Positions 42,764-52,792 of a DNA stretch of 64,000 nt are shown piece by piece. The notes below the pieces were generated by a model. It was not told where the DNA came from. It saw only the letters and a list, made by a program, of their open reading frames with translations, and did not search any database. The translations under genes and the position numbers were made by a program. The first letter of the stretch is position 1. Each line of letters opens with the position of its first letter. Source of the DNA: Colias croceus (lineage: Eukaryota > Arthropoda > Insecta > Lepidoptera > Pieridae); the NCBI RefSeq assembly GCF_905220415.1, contig NC_059568.1:6758001-6822000 (forward strand), written 5' to 3'.

Positions 42764-43385
42764 ATTTGTTTTTTGTTTGGAGAGTGATTAGACGGGGAGC
42801 AAAATAGAAGTTGAACGAGGCAATGCATATGAAACCACCTATCGCCTGCATGCCAACGCCCAAAAATAATAATCCTAGCCTGGAGACTGCGGGGACGCCC
42901 GAAACCCCCTGTATTTCGCCAACGGGTCCTCTCATCCGATCGCCAATCGGCACGTTGGAGCCAATCCAGGATTATGCACAGGCGGCGGGGCAGCCTTTCA
43001 CGAGTGGCTAATTCGTTACTTGGGCCCCCTACAACCTGCGGTCGGCCAGCGGTGAACCGTTTCTTCGGATCCCGCTACCCTCCAAGACTAGGAAATTCAG
43101 GACAATAACACCCAGGCGGCAGATTCGGTTCTCTAATGCAAAGCAACTGTACATACCTATTTTGCTCGTTCAAATGGGCTTCATCTGCCATCATCCCGGA
43201 ACACGACGAGCGTTTGGCGGCATGGCTTTGACAGATGGGTGGTGACTAGCCGGGACAAATTGTCTCCCACCAGAATAATTCGGTTACTCATTTGGCACTA
43301 CCCGGGGAGCACGTGTAGGGTCTCTAGAGTTAAAGCCTACGGACGCGAGTAACGTTGCCCCCCAAAAACTAACTACAAACTACCA
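42764..43385 (-). promoter_or_regulatory. GC-rich leader of the poly(A)-tailed retrotransposon
   Basis: Non-LTR elements carry an internal promoter in the leader. This block has runs such as GGCCGACCGCAGGTTGTAGG and a G-rich 5' end, with stops in all frames over most of its length. A 94-codon frame (42669-42953, minus) overlaps the ORF2 start in another frame and has no known domain. Confidence 0.4.
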
Positions 43386-45063
43386 TCGGATAGGGTTCTA
43401 GGGCTCATAGTATCTACAACAATGTTGCAAGGCTCCTTAAATATCATAAGCTTTTAGCATGGCAGTTTTTAATGAAATAGGGAAACATTGTATTGCTTGA
43501 AATACTGAGTTATGTTATTCACTGCTAATCATATCTACAATGCATGCAATTTTGTTTTATGATAAATAATAATAAATTCATAAGATATTTGTGTATGTTA
43601 GTTATGTTCACTGATAATAATCATGCAAATAGTTACGTTAAGCATTTTAGCCTAATTTAGTACATTTCATGGATAACAATGGAATTGTAATTAAAGGCAT
43701 AGCAGCGTGCTCTATAACCAACCCTGTTTAAAATTCATAAATGCTCGCTTGGCATTCAATGAAATTTCAGTACAAACACGATAAATCAATGCTAGGATTC
43801 CACACGAGCACCTAAAATCTAGTCCAAATGGATCTGTTTCTGCATTTATGCGTACCGCTGCGCCGCGTCAAAATTTTAGAAATAAAAAAAAAATTATCTT
43901 ATTCTTTGGTTATCGACTTAAGTAATAAATGTATTTTTAATACCTACTGGCTATAACGATACCTAATGTACAAAATATCATTTAAAGACACCTATATTAA
44001 CTTATTTTTATAGGTACTCTGTCTGTAACGCCGGCATGGAAATAAAATATAGAACAATTGTTCCAAATGTAATATTGAACTAGTAACATTTTCCTAAAAT
44101 CGGATAAATAATTTAAGTGCCACTTGTATACGTAGTATATTATTATTAGTCTGTGGTGACACACACGCAAAACCACGCGCACATTTTAACAAACATGCAA
44201 ACAGTCAAATCTTTCATCTTTATAATTCGAGTCGACGAGTGTACGTTCGAAAATGAAATTGGAGGTTAAAAATAAGTCTAATTAGTATTCATTAACGTAA
44301 CAGCGTCTGAATAAAACTCGAATGTTACGTAAATTCAGTTTTTCATTCAGTAATTTGCAGTTGTAGGTACGTCGCTACGAATTTAGTACGCTGCCCCTTT
44401 CCCGTCGCGTTTAGTTTTCATGAAAATCCAAGACGTAGATAGTTATGTAACATTCCAGTGACCTTTGTTGCCCATTAAAATTATTAACTTTTTATATGAT
44501 AGATAGTAGATACCTAGCATGGTAGCATTAAATTCTTTCAAACATAACTGCGTGAGTATTTTATGCTTTTTTACACTCGACCACGCACTATTGGTTTAAT
44601 TTGTCAGGAACACGAATAGATTAAGTTTATTATATAGGCAAAAAACTTATTTAGATTTAATTTGCAATTTATATTGCACGAAAAATATTGAAGTCTTGAA
44701 CGTTGTATATGAAACGGACAATGTTGTTGTATTTACTTTTAATTTGGATGAAAAATGGGTTTTACGTTATTATCTTTTTTCATCTTGAATTGTGATGATT
44801 TTGTCATTACTGACAGGTTGGAAGGCAATTGTGTACATATTAACGTTTTTTAATTTGATGTCAGTCGTAATTGGCAATAGTAGTACCTAGATAAACACCT
44901 GTGATAAACACAGACCGTGCTGCTTCGCGCTGCAATTGCTTGGAATCGCCATATTTGATTTTTATAAATTAAGGTTTCTTTATTTTTTCCCAATCCGTTT
45001 CTCATGGTCAATTTGTCTATCTTTACTTGGGAGGAGAGAAGGAAAGACATTAAGTAGTGATTA
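43386..45063. other. NDRG intron sequence, no gene seen
   Basis: AT-rich with short frames only. Confidence 0.5.
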
Positions 45064-45094
45064 AAAAATTGAAGTTATCATAACTTCAATTTTT
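45064..45094. repeat. perfect 15-bp palindrome with one-base centre
   Basis: AAAAATTGAAGTTAT, C, ATAACTTCAATTTTT. It is an extreme local hairpin in otherwise plain AT-rich DNA. Confidence 0.85.
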
Positions 45095-45957
45095 GTGAAT
45101 TCCATGTTAAAAGAAAAAAGAAAATACGTACGCGACGTTCCCATTCACAGCGGACCTACATGACAACATTGAACATGAAATTTCATACTACATTTCACGA
45201 TGTTGTGGCGCGGAAAAGTAACAGGCATCCTTATAAATATGAGACACCAAGCTTGTTTAAAACAGTAAACAGACTGGGTCGATGATATATTATTAAGAAT
45301 GCCTGTGTCCTCAGGGGCAGAAAATGATGTGCCTTTTGGAATGCGTCTTCATTTTCTATAATAAAGATTCCGTGGTTCAAGATAATATTATGGCAGAAAG
45401 ATCTGCAATATTAATATCACAATCTGCAATATGAGTTATCTAACATTTTAACCTGAACGATTGGCAATTGTGAAGATGTTTAATCCAAATGAATAAAGCT
45501 CTAACATGGTGTAATATTAATAGCATTTAAACCGCATGGAATACTTCGATTTTATTTATTTATGAAGAATGCAATTAATACCAATAATCTAGAAGTCTAT
45601 AGCGACGTTGTAATGTTAGCGTCTGCCGTCTTCTCATTCAAACATTAATGGAACAGAAAGTATATAAGAATGCTTGCAGTCTGCGCGATCTTTTATTGTT
45701 CGTTGCAATGGACTTTAGCGATCCAAAGGGGTTTTAAGCTGTTTTTACAATCTAGATTTTACAACAATGCTGACCCATTTTCACATGTTTCATATGCATT
45801 CATTATGCAAAATCTATCGATTTTCAGCCTTCCGACGTTAACGTTAGCCTGTTTTATATCAACAATCTAATTCATTTTCATTTCTTGACCTTTTTAGACA
45901 AGAGATTATTTTTAGTTGTTAATATTTTTCTTTATTTATCTGATATTGACAAAAATA
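45095..45957. other. NDRG intron sequence, no gene seen
   Basis: No supported features. A 66-codon frame (45670-45870) is incidental. Confidence 0.5.
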
Positions 45958-46208
45958 ATCCCACCAAAAACATTTTCATGTTAAATGTTGCCAGACTCGC
46001 TCTGTCAAAAAGTTATCAGATCTCATGTAGAGCCAAGCTTCTAACACTACACGCCCCTAACTCTACAAGGCCTAACTTCACAAACTCTACACCTTAGTCA
46101 AAATATGTGGCTTGGCCATTTCGCTACATTCACATCGGCGTAAGATGAAAAATTAATTCACTGTTCATTACTTTTGTGTTATACAATAGTTCTTGTAGTA
46201 ACGAACGG
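45958..46208 (+). mobile_element. foldback MITE, left arm plus loop
   Basis: It matches the complete copy at 59050-59484 from the left terminus through the loop (CACATCGGCGTAAGATGAAA to GTTCTTGTAGTAACGAACGG), then stops where the right arm should begin. About 15 bp are missing from the arm (CAAGACGAGCCCATATGA region). Confidence 0.75.
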
Positions 46209-46955
46209 TTTGTCTGATTTATATACATTTTACAGAAATTAAAAAACTGCGGTTTTGCCCTCATAAATAATATGCACACGACTATTTTAGTATAATTTTC
46301 TTCGAGATACGGAACCGATACCCTATACAAGCAAAATTTTGATTAAGTTTACCAGCTTGTTAGCATATTATTATATTTGTTTTTGTATTTTTCGAGAGGC
46401 TGTTTCGAGACACCTGAAACTTAGCGGTATTCGAACATGTTCACCAAAAATTGCATCACATAATGTGTTGTTGTGTTCCAAATAAACAATTTTGATTTTT
46501 GATTTGATAATTTCTAACACCCATTTGAATACGGAATTCTATTAACTTTCCGATATTTTCCTTTATATATTTTTAAATCGCATTGAACTCAAACTGAAAT
46601 ATCATAATATATATAATATTTAATTTAATTTATTATAAACAACCAAATTGCAGAATGAATGCTCCTTTAAAAAGATTTTGGGTCACACGGGCAAATTTTA
46701 TTATCACGGTGAACGTTGAGATTTGTTTTAATTGGAATGGAAGACTCTTGTTCTAGAAGAGCGTCCTCTTTATAAAAGTGAAGTTAGATAATTGCACTGT
46801 CTACACATTTACGGTGACACAGTTTAAAAAGCATAATATTGAACTTATTTTGTAGACTGTCATTCATCGTGAAACCGTGATGAAACTCAAATATCTTGCA
46901 AAGGAAAAGTTGTTTACGTTGTATATTGTTAATATATTATGTAGGTATGTAAGAA
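46209..46955. other. NDRG intron sequence, possible retrotransposon 3' stub
   Basis: Around 46470-46510, GTTGTGTTCCAAATAAACAA and TTTTGATTTTTGATTTGAT resemble the 3' end of CR1-type elements such as the one ending at 62636. Otherwise nothing is seen. Confidence 0.35.
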
Positions 46956-47074
46956 TCTATACATATAATAAATCTGTAGAAGGGTCAATTCTGTACATTG
47001 AAAATATTGAAAAAATAAATAGCAGGGGGTGTTACTGGATCGATACCAAACCCAAATATGTGATTAAAAAATTT

Positions 47075-47119
<45 letters not shown>

Positions 47120-47452
47120 ATGTGAAGGCATCACGTGAAAACTAGCGGTTCGATTTCGATGAAACTTGGTATAATTATACCTTATTATCCTGGGCGTAAA
47201 ATAGGATACTTTTTATCCTGGAAAAATACGTAGAAAAAAATTAATCTTAATTTTTCAGTTTTATCCATAGACGTTGTTCCGTAGAACCGCGAACACACGT
47301 TGCGTATTATTATAGGCCTAGCCGTATTTGGGAATTGGGTCCAATAGATATTTATAAGATTTTATTGTCAGAGGTACCTACTCAAAATGGAGAAATAAAC
47401 CATCCACGCGAAGACCGACATCCGCGCGGACGGAGTCGCGGGCGGAAGCTAG
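46956..47452 (+). mobile_element. non-autonomous Helitron-like element, type C, full length
   Basis: It starts TCTATACATATAATAAATCT after A, has a (TGTC)n tract (47078-47118), and ends GAGTCGCGGGCGGAAGCTAG before T. The 3' hairpin region reads TCCGCGCGGACGGA. It is the longest type C copy in the window. Confidence 0.85.
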
Positions 47453-48154
47453 TAAAAAAATAATTATAAATAAATAATGTACCTATAGGTAATTTGAATT
47501 CTCATAATTTTACGGATTCTATACTTATCATGATCAATTTTCCAATGAATATCGATCAATTTAAAGCCTTATTATGAACAAGCTACTTTTTTCCGCTTTC
47601 CGTTATTTCAAATGAGGGGAGGGTCCCTATTTACTTTCATCCCTTTGTATGTGTAACCTTTGATGGTGTCCTATTCGCTTTGTATGAAGTAATATTTTTC
47701 TTTTAAATGTCATACTTTTTATGTGAATGAAACAAATAATGTTTAGATACATATACATAAAATGTTTTTTCACATGATGCTTGGAATAATTTATTTTGTA
47801 TGTCTTTCTCGGCGGGTCACCCAATTTTCATAGACATGCTTCTATTATCATCGCATTTATAAGCAATTTCTTAAAAACCGCGCCCCATAGGGAACTTCGA
47901 CCAGTGTAATCGATATTGTTTCGATTAAACGTATTAGCGTCAGACCCGCAGTCTCGTTTGAAGATACCTACACTTTTATTCAACTCGATTTTAATATAAC
48001 AAAATAAAAATTATAACAGCGGACATCATAGAAGTAGCTCGCGTTTTAAACTGATACTAATTGGATATTTTTATTACTATTTTTATAGTATTTTTGGTAT
48101 TTTATAGTAATTGTCGATATTGGAATTTTAGGGGATACGGGAATAATGTTCTTA
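47453..48154. other. NDRG intron sequence, no gene seen
   Basis: Short frames only. Confidence 0.5.
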
Positions 48155-48352
48155 TCTATACGAATATAAAGCTGAGGAGTTTGTTTGTTTGTTTGAACGC
48201 GCTAATCTCGGGAACTATAGGTCCGATTTGAAAAATTATTTCGGTGTTAGATAGCCCATTCCATTTTTGCAGAAAGGGACTATAGGCTATAATCATCACG
48301 CTAAGACCAACAGGAGTGGAACACTACGGGTAAAACCGCAGGGCACAGCTAG
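48155..48352 (+). mobile_element. non-autonomous Helitron-like element, type E
   Basis: It starts TCTATACGAATATAAAGCTG after A and ends CGCAGGGCACAGCTAG before T. It has a GTTTGTTTGTTT tract and CACGCTAAGACCAACAGGAG. Confidence 0.8.
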
Positions 48353-48859
48353 TTATAAAAATAAAATGACAAACGCAAATTTTTGTCTGTCGTCTAGTCA
48401 TAATAAAATAGAAATTTTCATTGAATGACTACACAAACTAAATGTATTACAAAAATTGCTTTCTGAACGTAATCAACCTCAAACGAGCTGTGTCAATTCA
48501 ATTACTTAATCCACTTTTCCACAAACAACATCTGTCTATATTTTTTAAACAAATTAAACATTTTATAAAGCGAACGAAGTTATTAATACATCAGCTAAAC
48601 CATTGAGTATTATTTATAAGGTAAAAGTCAACGGAAAAGCGTTATATAGTTATTTTTATTTTATACATATAAATCACACCTTTAAAATACTATCACGTAG
48701 GGACATAAATGTGAAATGAAGTACTTTGGAAACAAACATTAAAAAATATAGATAATAATAAATGTAGTATGGTTTTTAATTTTAGAGCGAGATAGTTTAA
48801 ATAACTAATTATTTCAAACAAATATGGGTTGTAACTTGTAAATGATAAAACGTTGACTA

Positions 48860-49038
48860 CAGGGTGACTGGAAATTCGACGTGATCCTTCAAAGGGGTTA
48901 TACTAGAAATCATTTGCAACAAATTAAGTCCAGTTAACCAGGGGTCAAAAATGGATGGTTATTGAGCTAAAACCTGAACGTTAAAAAGAAAAGGTGATGC
49001 AAGTTTTGAAGGATCACGTCGAATTTCCAGTCACCCTG
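48860..49038. mobile_element. 179-bp Tc1/mariner-type MITE, TA duplication
   Basis: CAGGGTGACTGGAAATTCGA and CGTGATCCTTCAAA form one arm, and the exact inverse forms the other, each flanked by TA. The 33-34-bp arms are perfect, which suggests recent insertion. Confidence 0.85.
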
Positions 49039-49601
49039 TATATTGTGAAGATTATACCTACCTACGTTTATAAGATTGGAAATAAGAAATTGTTATAGCC
49101 TACAACTATTACCTCATATTCATTTAACATGTTTTGCAATCCGAATTGAAAAATAACACAAACTAAAATCAAATTGTTATATAAACATATTATACTACGC
49201 GAATTCTAATATAAAATTGAAAAGTATTCTGCGAACTTGTATGTTTGCTTAGCAAATGCATCTTCAGATTGGAATCTGGTTTTCAAAGAGACATGCTTTG
49301 CGAAATATGAAAATATTATTGTGATTTGCACTTACCATAATATGAGGTGTGCTTTGCGAAATTGTTCAGTGCATCGTGATAAATTAAATTTGTCATCGTT
49401 ATTCAGTGAAATAATAGGATGCAACGCAGCGTAATATGAGAGTTGTTATTATGTTTACAAATTCCGAGATATATATACATTATAAAATGGAATCATTTCG
49501 AAATGAAATAATTTTAATGTTTTATTACGCGACTATTTGTTAATTGAAAATTTTTTATCAGTCATTAGTAGGTTGATATAAATATGAATATTTGTTCACA
49601 G
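49039..49601. other. NDRG intron sequence upstream of exon 3
   Basis: AT-rich, with no feature apart from the acceptor TTTGTTCACAG that ends it. Confidence 0.5.
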
Positions 49602-49719
49602 ATTTGAGTTTCGAAGGTTTTTTCAACAATAGCCGCATGCAAGATGTTCTGGACAATTTCTGCGTGTACCACATGAACGCGCTCGGCCAGGAGGAAGGCG
49701 CCGCTGCTTTGCCGCAATT
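49602..49719 (+). CDS. MESK2: NDRG-family gene (MESK2-like), exon 3
   Basis: The exon is 118 bp between the acceptor TTTGTTCACAG and the donor GTAAGT (49720). It begins with the last two bases of a codon split after exon 2 (T|AT, Tyr83), then 38 codons, then TT. The protein reads LSFEGFFNNSRMQDVLDNFC and then VYHMNALGQEEGAAALPQ. The NDRG signature F....M..(I/V)L.NFC.YH.NA.GQEEGA..LP is clear; it is the loop and strand preceding the YPT.D.LA helix of the family fold. The canonical NAPGQEEGA has Leu for Pro here, and the flanking loop is diverged, so this may be a fast-evolving paralogue rather than the most conserved MESK2. It is notably richer in GC (GCGCTCGGCCAGGAGG) than the introns. The next exon must start in phase 2 and is not seen before 64000. 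Confidence 0.88.
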
Positions 49720-49865
49720 GTAAGTCATTTTCTTTATATTCCATTAAACAAACACAGTAACTAGGTAGATTTCAATCAGTTTTGATTCTATTATATTCTT
49801 ACATATCTAGGATTGATTGAAGAAACTGATCACAATTCATATATTATAATATTATATATTACATA

Positions 49866-50352
49866 CTAGCCACCCGCCCCGGCTTCGCACGGGTGCAATG
49901 GCGGCGGTATTCATTTAACTACTGTATTGGTTAAAATCGCTTCGAAAATTAGCCATTATTTGTCGTAAAAGTAAATGACAAAAAAAAGTTATTGTGGGTT
50001 ATCCATAAGTGATAAGAGATAGACGTATACCATCACGGACTTTTCTGTAGACCTTTTCAATGTGTACAATACTTAGTACATTATTTTGATAAAACTCGTA
50101 GGGTTCAGCCTGCGTTTGCAATGTAAGCGGAAAAAATGTAATTATTTACGACATCACATTAGAAACCTCAAAAATAACAGTACTTCTCCACTATTTAATG
50201 GATGTTATTATACATATAAACCTTCCTCTTGAATCACTCTATCTATTAAAAAAAACCGCACCACAATCCGTTGCGTAGTTTCAAAGATTTAAGCATACAA
50301 AGGGACATAGGGACAGAGAAAGCGACATTTGGTTTATACTATGACGTAGTGA
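49866..50352 (-). mobile_element. Helitron-like element: type A 5' end with a third kind of 3' end
   Basis: On the minus strand it starts TCACTACGTCATAGTATAAA with the type A CGCTTTCTCTGTCCCTATGT block. It ends CACCCGTGCGAAGCCGGGGC followed by GGGTGGCTAG before T. At 487 bp it is the longest type A relative here and contains an extra body of about 290 bp. Confidence 0.75.
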
Positions 50353-52350
50353 TGAGTAATGCAGTAGCATTGTATGTATGGAGACAAACATCTACAGAAA
50401 GACCTAGAAAATTATATAATTCAAAAGCGACGTAGGTTCTAAGTTTTCCTATACAACAATCCTTTACAAAAGTATACGTATAAAGTCAATAAGTTGTCAA
50501 AGCGTCGAGTTATACTGTAGAAATTCTATTCATGCAACTAATTCCCAGCACTTGGTATTTCAATAATATGAAAGAGTGATATGCATGGAGTGTAGATAGA
50601 ATGTGCATTGATATTAAAAACGCGGAAGTAACATGTTCTGTCTGCGAACTTTGCCGGAAATTCGGTGAACCGCTTTAAATAGCATTTGGTATGGAGATGA
50701 ATTGGTCCTGGAGCCGAACGGGACCCTGTGTTTCAAATATGAACTATACGCGGGCGATTCGTTGTGAAATTGGCAGCTTTTTCAATTTATGAGTTTAAAT
50801 GAAAATGGTACATGTAGGTATGTTTTTTACGATGTGTACGTACATATGTCACAGTCGGATTGCACAAAGCGTCGTTTACAGCCACAAAGCACGTTACGGC
50901 TAGCATTTTCCAAAAATACGTTTTTTTCCGTTGTGTATCATTGACTATTCCAAATCACAATTTTTTGTTTGGCGAGGTTGGTACTTTCGCATTAATATTA
51001 GTAGGGATTTTCAACCTGTTATGACTTCCTTGTTACTATTGTAATTTGTAGGTACTTATGTCTCGTATATGTACCTAAAGGGATACACGATTACGATGTT
51101 TGAGTGAGAGTTTGCTCGAGCAAATGTATTCTTTGATCTTTGACACAGAAATATGTTCTGTGATCTTTGATCTATTTACACAATTTGTGAGAGTTTATAT
51201 TAAAATAAACCGAATATAAAATTGTGAAAGTCGTTTTTCTTAACAAATACGTTTATGAACCCTGGCATATTTCAGTATAATTAATTACATTGTACCTATA
51301 TGCAGTTTAATTTATACTTACTTATAATTACTTATCGCGAATAAGGTATTTCTCTTAACAATAAAACTGAATTGAAATCATGTTTCGCTTCCAGTCGATT
51401 AGTCATAACAGCTCATAAGTTCATTTTAAAGTCGGTTGAAAAGAGATTTCAGATCTCAAATATCATAGACATCGCAATGGATAATGATGCACAGCGCTGA
51501 AATAGATCATAAGATTAAGCTCCATTTTCAATGTACCTTCAAGTTTAAAGCTACTTCTTTTTCCACTTTAATAACTTTCCAGATTAATATCAGACTTCTA
51601 ACCATTTATCGAATATTAATACCGTCCGTACCGTAAGATTAGCGAGACTAAGAACACGCTCTTACTAATAAAGAAAAAGTTCATCCCGCCCTTCTCTTTT
51701 GTTTGCTTTCAACGATAATAGCTTCTATAAGAAAATTTCTTAATTAAAATTGTATTGCCTTCCTTTTTATAATTATGTTAAATATTCAGGTTGAAATTTC
51801 AAACGATTCTAGTTCAATATAAGGATTATGTTTTATATCCATGACCATATTGTGATGTCAAGAAAAGGTCGAGATGATATCTTTACCTAATACGAAACGT
51901 ACTGTGAGAAACATCTGTGAATAATAAAGAAATTTTGATTGGAAAAAGAAATCTTAAAGGAAAATATTTGTGATCGCAGGAAATTGTTCGATAAAGGGTG
52001 CGGATATCAATACATACATGATAATATAATCGTCTACAATATTACGATTGTGACGTAGGCACGACGCTACGCGTTTGAATTTTTAATATTTTCACTCATA
52101 TTGTTCACTGTGCCACTTTATAATTCTTTTGTTGACGTAGAACGTTTCAACGGCGATGCAATCTACATATAGGCCAAAGGAAATGGGGCTTTTGTGCTTT
52201 GTATTGTGCAACGAGGAAATATCACAATATTTTCTATTTAATAATATGCAAAGAGAAAAGTGTTTAGATGAGGTACAATTATTCGTAATAGGTAATTACC
52301 TATACATGTATTTATTTACATATATATACCTACAATCGTAATATTTAAAA
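50353..52350. other. NDRG intron sequence, no gene seen
   Basis: No domain-like frame, no element edges I can support. Confidence 0.5.
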
Positions 52351-52420
52351 TGACGTGACAGTATTGCCATGACGCGACCTTGAAATTTTATTCTCAACGT
52401 ACCTACAAAAGTTTCATTTC
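52351..52420 (+). repeat. short repeat, inverse of 34708-34774
   Basis: TGACGTGACAGTATTGCCAT, GACGCGACCTTGAAATTTTA and AAAGTTTCA occur in the same order as the minus strand of 34708-34774. Confidence 0.55.
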
Positions 52421-52762
52421 AAAAATTATGTGTTCCACATAAATGTAATAATTGATATTAAAATGTGGTATCATATGCAAGTTAACTCCGCTCGGTGTAA
52501 AGTTATTACCTAATGCAGGCTAAGATTTATGTTGTGGCTAAGATTTATCTTTGAATAAGCATCGCATCAATGAGATGCAATCGCCCGAGGGAAAAGCTCC
52601 ATCGTCGGTAGCCGGCCTGTTTATCTGTATTGAAAGCTATATAATTAATCTAAGCAGTGTACGGCGTACCTACTTTCCTCCGACGATATTTATTTTCAAT
52701 GGTTTTATTGAGATGTTTTACTTTTTATTCCCTTAATCTGCTTCTTACATAAAAACGTATAA
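52421..52762. other. NDRG intron sequence, no gene seen
   Basis: Short frames only. Confidence 0.5.
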
Positions 52763-52792
52763 TTCATATTGTTGGCATACCAACAATATGAA
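52763..52792. repeat. perfect 13-bp hairpin, 4-base loop
   Basis: TTCATATTGTTGG, CATA, CCAACAATATGAA. Confidence 0.85.

Larger units (their letters stand above)
39743..43385 (-). mobile_element. poly(A)-tailed non-LTR retrotransposon, apparently near full length
   Basis: The 3' end is a 29-base T run on the plus strand (39743-39771), the poly(A) tail of a minus-strand element. There follow an 58-bp 3' UTR, an intact ORF2 (39830-42763) and a GC-rich leader of about 620 bp reaching a GGGGGGCAACG end near 43370-43385. The leader has no long frame, so no ORF1 is evident. The element is visibly richer in G+C than its surroundings and than the other two retrotransposons. No target duplication could be matched. 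It lies in the NDRG intron in antisense orientation. Confidence 0.75.

Noticed and set aside
42669..42953. 94-codon minus-strand frame as ORF1 of the poly(A)-tailed element
   Set aside because: It overlaps the ORF2 start in another frame, has no zinc-knuckle or coiled-coil pattern, and is too short.
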